From the NCBI GenBank assembly GCA_036346395.1, contig CM070606.1, positions 12,820,915-12,884,914 on the forward strand: a stretch of 64,000 nucleotides of DNA. Direction: 5' to 3'. Origin of the DNA: Hsuehochloa calcarea (taxonomy: Eukaryota > Streptophyta > Magnoliopsida > Poales > Poaceae). Positions 35,938 through 46,570 of the stretch are shown here, one piece after another. Every line of letters starts with the position of its first letter. Position 1 is the stretch's first letter. The notes under the pieces were generated by a model that was given only the letters and a program-made list of their open reading frames with translations, did no database searches and was not told where the DNA came from. The translations under genes and the position numbers were made by a program.

Positions 35938-37808
35938 TACTACTACAGAAAAGCTCATCACGACGGTTCTAAACCATCATCACGCACGGTTTTGAACCGT
36001 CTGAATTTTTGTGTCTGTGATGACACGAGGTTATCACAGACGGTTTTTAACCGCTCAGTGAAAATGCTATCACGCATAGCCTATTCTATTCACGAACCGT
36101 CAGGATAGCGACTATCACGCACGGTTCGTGAATAGAACCGTCTCGTGATAGTCTATTTTCGCGCACGGTAAATAGAACCGTATGTGATAGTCTATTTTCA
36201 CAGGCGGTTCGTGAATAGAACCGCTCGTGATAGTTTTTTCTATAGCAAAAAAACGAAAACGGATTTTCACTTCGTCTGGAGCCTCGCGAATGAATCTGAT
36301 ATTGATTTTCGGATTTCGCTAGCTTTCCCACAATAGCCATAGCATCACAGTAGCATCAACTCAATCCATTCACAGAGCACTAAAAACAACACGGCATGCA
36401 TCACCCACATCACATTAGCATCAACTCAATCCATTCACATAGCACTAACACAGCACAGTAGTAATCCACATCACAGAGTGAGGTCGTGGGAGGCTGGGGA
36501 GACGAGGTCATAGGAGGCCGGCGACGATGAGGCCGGGGCAAGGTGGAGGAGGCCGCAGGCGACGAACTCAGGGGAGGACGGGGCGACGAAGTAGAGGAGG
36601 CCGGGGGCGATGAGGTCGTAGGAGGCCGGCGACGACGAGGCTGGGGCGAGGTAGAGGAGGTGGAGGAGGCCGCGGGTGACGAGCTCAGGGGAGACCAGAG
36701 GAGAAATGACAGAGGAGGAGATGGAGATGACAAAGGAGGAGATGGAGATGGCAAAGGGGGAGATGAATGACTCTGTTAATATAGAGAGATTTTCGGGAGC
36801 CCGCCATTAGGTGCAAATTTTCGTTTTCCCGCCTAACGAAACAAAAGTATCACATACGGTTTTATACAAAAAAAACCGTCTATGATGATAAGTGTCTCAT
36901 CACAGACGGTTCGTGGTTAGAACCATCTGTGATTTTAGGGTTTACCATGGCTTGGATTTTTACCATGGTTTAGGGTCTCTCTGATTTTACCATGGCAACC
37001 AATACTCTGCCGCGGTAGGGTTTGGGTAGCCAATCATCTGCCGCGGCACATAATCATCTGCCGCAGTAGCCAATCCTCTGTCGCAGTAGGGTTTGGGCTG
37101 CCAATCCACTGCCGCGGCACATAATCCTCTGCCGCGGTAGCCAATCCATTGCCCGCAGCACACACAATCCTCTGCCGCGGTAGGGTTTGGGCAGCCAATC
37201 CACTGCCGCGGTAGTCAATTCTCTGCCGCGGTAGGGTTTGGGCAGCCAATCCACTGCCGCGGTAGGGTTTGGGTAGCCAATCCACTGCCGCGGTAGACAA
37301 TCCTCTGCCACGGTAGCTAATCCTCTACCGCGGTAGGGTTTGGGCAGCCAATCCACTGCCGCGGTAGGGCTTGGGTAGCCAATTCATTGCCGCGGTAGGG
37401 TTTGGCAAACCCTACCGCAAGAGGGATTGGTGCCCAAACCCTACCGTGGTAGAGGATTATGTGCCGGCGGAGGATTGGCTACATTAAACCATATCGCGGC
37501 AGTGGATTGGCTGCCCAAACCCTACCGCGGCAGTGGATTGGCTACCCAAACCCTACCGCGGCAGAGTATTGGTTGCCATGGTAAAATCAAAGTGACCCTA
37601 AACCATGGTAAAAATCCAAGCCATGGTAAATTCAAAAACCCTAAAATCTCAGACGGTTCTAACCACGAACCGTCTGTGATGAGTATCTCATCACAGACAG
37701 TTTGTGGTTAGAACCGTGACATATCACAGACGGTTCGTTTCGGAACCGTCTGTGATTATTTTATCACAGACGGTTTTGACGTCTTCTATGATCTGTTTTG
37801 TAGTAGTG
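35938..37808. mobile_element. Non-autonomous CACTA element C in the UGT intron
   Basis: The left end TACTACTACAGAAAA (first base changed from C) and right end TTTTGTAGTAGTG (37796-37808) are flanked by TCC at 35935-35937 and 37809-37811, a 3-bp target duplication. Subterminal GACGGTT...AACCGTC repeats match elements A and B. 36480-36770 is a low-complexity GC-rich block (gaggccggggcgacgag-like repeats). The right half is a long foldback. No transposase gene. Confidence 0.87.
36850..37790. repeat. Foldback minisatellite (long inverted repeat)
   Basis: A ~33-35-bp unit containing gccgcggtagggtttgggcagccaatccactg repeats in one orientation up to 37404 and in the opposite orientation from 37406. 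The centre has 13-bp arms (37392-37404 and 37406-37418) around one base. Outer parts also pair: the accatggcaaccaatactctg block near 36980-37010 mirrors the one near 37565-37590, and the subterminal repeats mirror beyond. The arms have unequal copy number. Confidence 0.87.
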
Positions 37809-38102
37809 TCCTTTTCTCAAGTGGGCTCGTGTGAATTTAATTACTCCTTAAAATCAAATCAAGATTAGAGTTGGACTCTAGTAGTTAGTATTTTTGTGGG
37901 GGAATGGATCGATATCCCCACTGGATTGGATCGGTCCAACATCTTATCTCTCTTCCTTTAAACCGGTTTAATCACCACGTAGCCAATGACCAAAGGACAG
38001 TGGAGACTGGACGTCACTGGACTCTGGAGAGTGGGAGCTGACCCAACGACCTGAACAAACCAGAACTATGTACTACTCCTCTATAACCAGGCTACGTGAA
38101 CA

Positions 38103-38414
38103 TTGTTGTTTGTTACCTTGTTGCCAGATGGCGCTCGTTCAGCGGTCCGAGGACCTGGGAGCAGTTGTTTATCCGCCCAAAGGCCTCTAGATTCGCTTGT
38201 TCAGCGGCCCGAGGTCGCGCTTAGCGCGTACTATGTGCTAACAATTACAATTGACATGCACCGTAACGGAGGGTTTCGTTTCCAGCTATGCGCTAACAAT
38301 TACTGTAGCGACGAAAGACTTTGTCTAGCGTCCAGCTGCCTGGCCTCCTCCTTCGGATCTACGCTGGCCTGGCATTATGAACGATCTTCGCTTCCTCCCT
38401 GGGATCTACGCTAG
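38103..38414 (+). other. Duplicated 103-codon open frame in the intron, copy 1 (function unknown)
   Basis: An open frame starting MLFVTLLPDGARSAV with no recognised domain. A copy with one residue changed (Cys to Phe) is at 40129-40440. Identity follows from the recent duplication and is not evidence of selection. Probably not a gene. Confidence 0.2.
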
Positions 38415-38878
38415 TATGACATTATAAACAACTGTTTGATCGAAAATCAAGTGTAGAAGTTGAGATAGGTCACTACAGCGATTTAGCTACGGTGCAATAT
38501 TTCTCTGTTACTATAATATTTACTATAGCATACTGAAAAATACTGTGATCCGTACTCTGGATACTATATAAGAATTGGCACGTTTTGCACACGTAGGTCC
38601 CGTAAGTGAAGGCTATTAATTGCTATTGGATCGCTGTACATATCCTTATCAAGTTGACGTAGGTCCCGTAAGTCGGTATTGCCTGTTCTATGCTTCTATT
38701 GGCAGCACACACCTTAGCTCAAAGCGCCACGCATGCCCACGCGCATACACACGCACGTCGACACGAGACTTTTTCCAACGCAGCGATGTAAGCAGTGTCT
38801 ATACTAGACTAAAAACCTGATGTGAAGGGCAGAATTACCCAAGGGGAAGAGGGAGCCTAGCTGTATCTATTCTTGCGT

Positions 38879-40904
38879 GAGATTTTCGGGAGCCCGCCAT
38901 TAGGTGCAAATTTTCGTTTTCCCGCCTAACGAAACAAAAGTATCACAGACGGTTTTATACAAAAACCGTCTGTGATGATAGTAATCTCATCACGCACGGT
39001 TCGTGGTTAGAACCGTCCGTGATTTTAGGGTTTACCATGGCTTGAATTTTTACCATGGTTTAGGGTCTCTCTGATTTTACCATGGCAACCAATACTCTGC
39101 CGCGGTAGGGTTTGGGTAGCCAATCCTCTGCCGCGGCACATAATCATCTGCCGCGGTAGCCAATCCTCTGCCGCGGTAGGGTTTGGGCTGCCAATCCACC
39201 GCCATGCACATAATCCTCTGCCATGTAGCCAATCCACCGCCGCGGTAGCCAATCCACCGCCATGGCACACAATCCTCCGCCGCGTAGCCAATCCTCCGCC
39301 ATGCGGTAGGGTTTGGGCGACCAATCCACCGCCATGTAGTTAATCCTCTGCCGCGGTAGGGTTTGGGCAGCCAATCCACTACCGCGGTAGGGTTTGGGTA
39401 GCCAGTCCACTGTCGCGGTAGACAATCATCTGCCGCGGTAGCTAATCCTCTACCGCGATATGGTTTGGGCTGCCAATCCACTGCCGCGGTAGGGTTTGGG
39501 TAGCCAATCCACTGCCGCGGTAGGGTTTGAGTAGCCAAACTCTACCGCGGCAGTGGATTGGCTGCCCAAACCCTACCGTGGCAGAGGATTATGTGCCGCG
39601 GTAGAGGATTGGCCACACAAACCATATCGCGGCAGTGGATTGGCTGCCCAAACCCTACCGCGGCAGAGTATTGGTTGCCATGGTAAAATCAGAGAGACCC
39701 TAAAACTATGGTAAAAATCCAAGCCATGGTAAATTCGAAAACCCTAAAATCGGAACCGTCTGTGATTATTTTATCACAGACGGTTTTCAAGAACCGTCTG
39801 TGATGAGGCGTTTTCTATGACCTATTTTGTAGTAGTGTCCCTTTCTCAAGTGGGCCCGTGTGAATTTATTTACTCCTTAAAATCAAATCAAGATTAGAGT
39901 TGGACTCTAGTAGTTAGTATTTTTGTGGGGGAATGGATCGATATCCCCACCGGATTGGATCGGTCCAACATCTTATCTCTCTTCCTTTAAACCGGTTTAA
40001 TCACCACGTAGCCAATGACCAAAGGACAGTGGAGACTGGACGTCACTGGACTCTGGAGAGTGGGAGCTGACCCAACGACCTCAACAAACCAGAACTATGT
40101 ACTACCCTATAACCATGCTACGTGAACATTGTTGTTTGTTACCTTGTTGCCAGATGGCGCTCGTTCAGCGGTCCGAGGACCTGGGAGCAGTTGTTTATCC
40201 GCCCAAAGGCCTCTAGATTCGCTTGTTCAGCGGCCCGAGGTCGCGCTTAGCGCGTACTATGTGCTAACAATTACAATTGACATGCACCGTAACGGAGGGT
40301 TTCGTTTCCAGCTATGCGCTAACAATTACTGTAGCGACGAAAGACTTTGTCTAGCGTCCAGCTTCCTGGCCTCCTCCTTCGGATCTACGCTGGCCTGGCA
40401 TTATGAACGATCTTCGCTTCCTCCCTGGGATCTACGCTAGTATGACATTATAAACAACTGTTTGATCGAAAATCAAGTGTAGAAGTTGAGATAGGCCACT
40501 ACAGCGATTTAGCTACGGTGCAATATTTCACTGTTACTATAATATTTACTACAACACACTGGAAAAAATACTGTGATCCGTACTCTGGATACTATATAAG
40601 AATTGGCACGTTTTGCACACGTAGGTCCCGTAAGTGAAGGCTATTAATTGCTATTGGATCGCTGTACATATCCTTATCAAGTTGACGTAGGTCCCGTAAG
40701 TCGGTATTACGTGTTCTATGCTTCTATTGGCAGCACACACCTTAGCTCAAAGCGCCACGCATGCCCACGCGCATACACACGCACGTCGACAAGAGACTTT
40801 TTCCAACGCAGCGATGTAAGCAGTGTCTATACTAGACTAAAAACCTGATGTGAAGGGCAGAATTACGCAGCGATGTAAGCAGTGTGTCTATTTTTGCGTG
40901 AGAT
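38879..40904. repeat. ~2.0-kb tandem duplication, copy 2
   Basis: It begins gagattttcgggagcccg at 38879 and ends with gcgtgagat at 40904, where unique sequence resumes (aaaagagtctggg). It has its own foldback minisatellite (about 38940-39790, centre near 39532) and a right CACTA end TTTTGTAGTAGTG (near 39824-39836) but no left CACTA end, so the duplication happened after insertion of element C. GAGAT is shared at both junctions. Confidence 0.9.
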
Positions 40905-40960
40905 AAAAGAGTCTGGGCATGCACACTCCTAAGAAGAGAGACAGCTAAGAAATACTGCAA

Positions 40961-41890
40961 GTGCGTTTGGTTGGCGGAATCAGGTGGAATCCTTTAAGGA
41001 TTACTAAGTAATCCTACAAGATTATCTTATTTGGTACAACAACCACTAATCAGGATCAGAAATCCGAGATTACCTTGGAAACTATATTAGCATTAACTTC
41101 AGGAATCTGTTTACCGTAGAAAATAGTGTCTATCTTGGATTACTGAGGGAAAAGAATTTTTGTTGTTGCACTTTTAATCATTACCTTTAATTTCTCGTAG
41201 TCAAAATTTGAACTTTGAGAATTCAAATTCAAAATTATGATTTATTTTAACATCTGAATATCCGAATTAAGTAATAAAAAATCGTTTTTCAAAATAAAGA
41301 TATCAAAATTTCAATCTTGAATTCTAGAGTTTCAAATACAAATAAGTTTAATGTCAAAATTCCAAATTTTCAAATTATGAATTTTGAAAATTCAATTTTC
41401 TATATTTTCATTTCGAATTCTGGAATTAAGACTTTCAAATTCTGATAATTGACATTTTAAAAATTCACAATTTGAATTTCAAAATTCAAAATTGAAAGTT
41501 TCAAATTATGAATATCATAATTTCGTGTCCCGTGAATTTAAATTCCACAGCTCAAGTTTTATTTAATTTAATTTCAAATTTCAAAAATGCAAAATTTGAA
41601 CCTTGATTAATAGAAATAGAAATTGTTAATTTTAAATTATTAATTTGAAAGGCTGAAATGTATGTTAACCTTCAATCTTTAAAATTTCAAATCATGAAAC
41701 ATAAGTTTGTGGACATGTTGGTTAGAGTTATGACATGTTTGAACTATTATAAAGACTATTTTGTAGTTTGCTTCAAACTAACCAAACGTTGGAATATTAA
41801 ATTACTGGTAATTAATGTGTTTACTCGTAATCAGATTGAGGGAAAATATTATATTACAAGGGAATATGAGGTTATGGATACTAAACGCAC
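40961..41890. mobile_element. Possible MITE-like AT-rich element
   Basis: GTGCGTTTGGTT at 40961 and the inverted near-match aCTAAACGCAC ending at 41890 could be terminal inverted repeats around a very AT-rich block of aaattcaaaatt-like sequence. No matching target duplication is visible, and the terminal match is short. Low confidence. Confidence 0.3.
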
Positions 41891-44402
41891 TCTAAGGGAT
41901 GAGATTGTATCTAATCAACAAGTTTTGTGGGGCCACTGCATTAAACCAAACCACAACTATAGATACAATGGATTGGAGAGGTCTCTAGAGATGATCTGTA
42001 TAGTGTTAGATACAGCTTTAAATATCATGCATTGCGAATGTCGAGTCTTGAACACTGGAATTTAATTTAAAGAAATGTCGACGGAATGGAAATATGTGCC
42101 GAATAGGGGTTGATGCAAAAGTCCATTCAGCATTCATGAAAGTGGAGGCTTGGTGATGCATGGTGGCAATATATGTTGTATAAAACGCCGTTTCAGCAAA
42201 CTTTTGAGTATAAATTCCAGCTTGATATAGAGACATTAAAGCGTAATTCCATCGGTATTTAAACGAACAAATTAACATATACACATATAATTTCTCTAAA
42301 TCATTTAAAAAGAATAATATGCTCAACACATAAGACATATGAACAAACCTAATCAGCATAATGCTAAGATTAAGATGATATATTATTGCTCTTAGAAGGC
42401 TAGTTGCACAAGATATAATCTTGACAATCATAGCCCTAAAGTCTATACTCTTCACAAATTGAATAAGACAGCAAGTAATGAGACTTTGAGCTCTAAACAA
42501 AGCTTTACAATTCTGACAAAATTAATCACATGCAGAATAGTTAAAACTGATACTTTCTGTTCACAGAAGACCATAAAAGGAAAACAGAATTCACTGCTCC
42601 AATCCTTAAACCAACAGATTACTAATGAACTCACAGGAAAACTCAAAAGATCTACTATAAGCCTTTCGGCTAATATAAGAAATAGCAGAATAGCTATACA
42701 GGTGATCAGTTTAAGCACCACACAAGTAACAGAATCTATAGAGATTATATGACAACCAGAAGCAAAAGATCTACTATAAGCCTTTCGGCTAATATAAGAA
42801 ATAGCAGAATAGCTATACAGGTGATCAGTTTAAGCACCACACAAGTAACAGAATCTATAGAGATTATATGACAACCAGAAGCAATTTTGTTAGAGCTCAA
42901 GACTGAACAAGCTTATCTCACCAATTTCAGTATAAGACAATTGACATCATTGAGAAGATTTAACCGAACCCACAATAAAAACACTTTGCTATATCTCTGA
43001 ATCAAATACCAGAACAGCAGACATACAAATATGCAAAGCGAAGCTCAATAGGAATACAGAAATACTCATAGAGCTGAAGGCACTCAAAACCAACGAGATG
43101 AACTGGCAAGGCACGTCGATAGACGCTGATGTGGATCAACCTCAAGATAAGATTAAATCCGTGGGTTGCACGATCTTTCACGGTGGAACTCAAGATCGTG
43201 AGTGTGTCGTCTTCTTCTCTTATCGTTGTATGAACAGTACCATGCACATAAACAGTAGCATACATATGAATAGTAATTTGAAACAAATCTCCTTGATAAA
43301 CCTTTTCCCACGCACACCGTAGTACGTGAATAAAGGGTAGTAGAACTGAAGTTCTAGCGAGCAAAATCCAACACCTCAATTGGATTCAATACACCAAGAG
43401 CAATTCCTACCTGAAAATCTCAAGAACACACGCCATCAATGGCCACCAAAACTATGATAATTTTCTGGTATCTATTTCTTATCTCATAATTTTTGAACTC
43501 CATACTAAAACTCCCCTACATGGTCGCACCCTTTGACCTTTATAGGCTTACAAGCACGTACAAAACTTCTAGTCGACTAGCTAGAAGTTCTAATGCTCAA
43601 CACATGCACGTACAACAGTCCAAATGCAAAACACATGCAAGTACAAGATGTGTTCGACTCACGTACAAGGATGTGTTCCACTTTTGTGCTAATGCAAACT
43701 AAAAATACGTATGCTTCCTTTTACATCTTGGAAAGCAAATAACTAGTCTACCCGAGCTTGGCTGTCACGGTTTCTGGTGGGCCCACCTCATAGCTCGTAG
43801 AGAAAGAAAGCTATGCAGGCAGACGAAAAATACGTACAAGCCTGAGGATGAAAATACGTACAAGATACGATTGGTTCTGCTTGCATGCGTACGTATTTTC
43901 TTCTCTTCACGTACCTAAGAAACTTGCATGGCTTTATCTTAATTCTAGTTGCGTTGGTTGGTTCTCCCGGGCCATGGCGCAGCAGCAGATTTGGTGTTCC
44001 TTTCAACTGATCCTTGTAGAGCTCGACTTCCTTCCCTTGCGCACGTCTGCTTCGATCGGCTCCCCAATTCCACACGGCTTGGACTCCCGTACACACACAC
44101 AGGCATCAGAAAAATCCCCACGCGCGATTGTGCGAACACGCGCATGTGATTCTCTAGCACATATGAAATAACAGGAACATATGTTAAATTAGTAGAACGT
44201 ATTTGGGTTGCATCAGACGCTGTCTCAGAAAATCTAGAGCCTCGTTACTGTGCCACGCAAGATACTTGTCAACAGGGTAAAAGCAGAAAAATCAAACTAC
44301 TTGCAAGTTGTTTCATTTACAGGAAGTTTAGCTTTCTTATCCATGCATCCTCACATACTGCACCCAATGGTTGATCATTTTCTTTTCGTCTTGAAATTCC
44401 AG
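41891..44402. other. Distal intron sequence without a recognised gene
   Basis: Non-coding. Contains the 119-bp tandem duplication. 43100-43470 has the look of retroelement-derived sequence but I could not assign it. 43560-43900 is rich in acgtaca and acatgca words. Confidence 0.4.
42644..42881. repeat. Perfect 119-bp tandem duplication
   Basis: 42644-42762 is repeated exactly at 42763-42881 (starts caaaagatctactataagcc, ends gacaaccagaag). No mismatch was seen, so it is very recent or an assembly artefact. Confidence 0.95.
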
Positions 44403-45280
44403 ATCAGTCGCGGTTGGACATGCCATTGGATGATCTTCCACCACTCCGGCTGCGAGACATGGTGTTCTCAACCACAACTGCACATGAGACCATGTGCACC
44501 TGCTTAGAACGTATAGTGGATTCAGCAAGGTGTTCTTCTGGTCTCATCCTCAACACCTTCAGTGACCTTGAAAATTCCGAGCTCCAAAAGATCACCAGTG
44601 GCGTTGGTGTCCCAGTATACGCAATCGGTCCGCTCCACAAGATATCTACAGGCGCCGAGAGCAGCTTGCTAGCACAGGACCGAAGCTGTTTGGAATGGTT
44701 GGACAAGCAGGAGACAGAGTCCGTCCTTTATGTGAGCTTTGGGAGCTTAGCATCCATGGAGGAGAAAGAGCTACTGGAGACTGCATGGGGCTTGGCCGAC
44801 AGCCACAGGCCGTTTCTCTGGGTGATCAGGCCAAACTTGGTTCAGTTCTCGGACAAGGTGGGCCTGCCTGATGGCTTCGAGGAGGCGACACGTGGCAGGG
44901 GAATGGTGGTGTGCTGGGCCCCACAGCAAGATGTTCTGGGGCACCGCGCGGTTGGCGGTTTCTGGACGCACAATGGGTGGAACTCGACTATGGAGAGCAT
45001 TTGCGAGGGTGTTCCGATGATCTGCAGGCCCCAGTTCGCAGACCAGATGATCAATGCGAGGTACGTTCAGGAGGTGTGGAAGATAGGGTTTGAGTTAGAG
45101 GGCGAGCTGGAGAGGGGGAGGGTTGGGAGGGCTGTTAAAAAGTTGCTGTGCGAGGAGGAAGGAAAGGATATGAGGCAAAGGGCAAAGGATTTGAAGAACA
45201 AAGCAGATAAATGTATCGAGAGAGTAGGCTCTTCGGAATCTGCAATTGATTCCTTGGTGGGTTGCATAATGTCATTTTGA
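44403..45280 (+). CDS. UDP-glycosyltransferase (family GT1), exon 2
   Basis: Exon 2 completes Asp180 and encodes residues 181-471, ending TGA at 45278-45280. It holds the sugar-donor domain. Residues 351-394 are the 44-residue plant secondary product glycosyltransferase (PSPG) box, from WAPQQDVLGH through GFWTHNGWNSTMES to PQFADQ. It has the Trp, Gln, HxGWNS-like, Glu and final Asp-Gln positions; the usual HCGWNS reads HNGWNS here, as in many UGT76-like proteins. The terminal Gln favours UDP-glucose in known members. VLYVSFGSLASM precedes it, the usual interdomain hinge. The frame is unbroken although many CAG/CTG sites occur. It should form a working enzyme if the long intron is spliced. Confidence 0.93.
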
Positions 45281-45295
45281 ACCTTCTTCCGTATG

Positions 45296-45301
45296 AATAA
45301 A
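45296..45301 (+). terminator. Candidate polyadenylation signal of the UGT gene
   Basis: AATAAA 15 bp after the stop codon. It is rather close to the stop; other AT-rich signals may be used. Confidence 0.45.
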
Positions 45302-45327
45302 CTATGTTTCACCTTCTCATAAATTGT

Positions 45328-45430
45328 TATCTTCAAAAGCTGCTATTGATTTATTGGTGAAACCCATAATGTTATGGTGGATTCCTTTTCATATGACTGA
45401 ACTCCATTTTTTTTGCTTCTTATAAAATTG
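45328..45430 (+). pseudogene. Relic of a duplicated UGT 3' end
   Basis: The stretch from tcttcaaaagctgctattgat to ttataaaattgt resembles 45230-45327 (tcttcggaatctgcaattgat to cataaattgt) at an offset of about 100 bp. Translated it reads SSKAAIDLLVKPIML, like the UGT C-terminus SSESAIDSLVGCIMS. It is diverged, so the duplication is old. Confidence 0.7.
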
Positions 45431-46570
45431 TAATTGCATTCTTTCTGCCGTTTGCATAATTCCATTTAGCACATTTGCTTATATTTAAATTTGACAACTT
45501 CAGCAATAAGATAGACAAATAAAGGATAGCTAATTTCCCCCAAAATAGTATCATGTATTTTTGGAGTGTGCTTTGAAATTATCTAAAAAAATGAAGGGTT
45601 TAGTTTTCAAAAGTTTGGATTTTAGGTTTCAGAAATTAGGGTTTTATGAATTCCCACACAAAATACTTATAACAGAATAAGCTTAATCATATCTAACAGA
45701 ATTAGGGTTTAGGAATCACACAAAGGTCTAATGAATTACAACACAAATGTAATACTTGTAATCATTCTAAAATGTTATCAATTTTATGTATGAAAAAAGC
45801 TACATTGCAACACCATTGGAAATGTTGATATACAGTATGGCGCAGCAGTACACACGTAGCATACAAAATATTGCATACAAATATAGCAAAAAAATATGAA
45901 TGCAAATATACCAAAATAGAATCGCATAACACGGGATACAATACGACTCACTCATTTGAGCCAGTATTGGCTCTCTGCTCGCTGCGTCTGTCAGTGCGTG
46001 TGTGGTCTTATTTTGCGTCGAGTATGTCTCGTGGGATACGTCAACCGGTCCGGAGAGTGCATGTCAGATTGAAGGGGGTACGTAGACCATTGAGTATGTT
46101 GAGTAAGCAGAGGTGCACTAGTAAGTTGACTCAAGTTTGTCTGGTGAGCGTCGATGTCCCCCTGCTAAGACATAGCAAACTGGGGGCCACTTGTAATGAA
46201 TTCTTGAACAACAGATGGTATAAATCCACTCCCGAATTGTCTACCCCACGATACGATGTCTGCAACTTCAGTCGTGCAGAGGAGATCTGGCCTTAGACGT
46301 ACGTTGTGCCAGCCAACCTGGATGAGCTCTGCCCTGTGTACGCTACAAACCCTGGCTGTCATTGTCCAAACTCTGGCGCCTGGTACTACTACATGGTAGG
46401 AGCTGGGAGGCCCGTATCATCATCATCATCGGTGAACGTGAACTGGTCATCACCCCACAGTCAACCAAAGGCAGCAAGACGGAATGATGTTAGTCAAAAT
46501 AAGCACTCTGGACATAAATTGAGAATCTCGTACCTCCCAGATGTGTAGTGCAGATGACCGAGGGGGAGCG
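45431..46570. other. AT-rich spacer, no recognised gene
   Basis: 45431-45900 is AT-rich with no domain. 45900-46560 has weak ORFs on both strands and could be 3' sequence of the neighbouring - strand pseudogene. Confidence 0.4.

Larger units (their letters stand above)
36786..38878. repeat. ~2.1-kb tandem duplication, copy 1
   Basis: The unit runs from gagattttcgggagcccg at 36786 to the next gagat at 38879. It contains the right half of CACTA element C and ~1.07 kb of flanking intron DNA. Copy 2 follows directly. In the flanking part the copies are nearly identical. Confidence 0.9.
34492..44402 (+). other. 9.9-kb phase-1 intron of the UGT gene, filled with transposons
   Basis: The donor GTACGT (34492) and acceptor tcttgaaattccAG (ending 44402) join exon frames exactly (codon 180 = G|AT, Asp). 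Contents in order: 34492-35130 AT-rich, nothing recognised; 35134-35220 minisatellite; 35221-35937 with a weak + strand ORF at 35573-35836; CACTA element C 35938-37808; a tandem duplication 36786-40904; an AT-rich block 40961-41890 that may be a MITE; 41891-44402 non-coding apart from a 119-bp duplication. No alternative UGT exon was found inside. Confidence 0.88.

Noticed and set aside
37000..37570. Telomere-like GTAGGGTTTGGG words
   Set aside because: They resemble plant telomere repeats (TTTAGGG) only in part and belong to a 33-35-bp minisatellite unit in a CACTA element.
36786..40904. CRISPR-like repeat array
   Set aside because: Repeats are variable minisatellite units without regular unique spacers, in a plant genome.
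41658..42065. 135-codon + strand ORF in the intron
   Set aside because: AT-rich composition, no domain, and starts inside a low-complexity block.
33954..45280. Naming the UGT as Bx8 or Bx9
   Set aside because: N-terminal wording is reminiscent, but substrate and orthology cannot be decided without a phylogeny, so no symbol is given.
44404..45336. ORFs antisense to UGT exon 2
   Set aside because: Shadows of the real coding strand, with no domain of their own.
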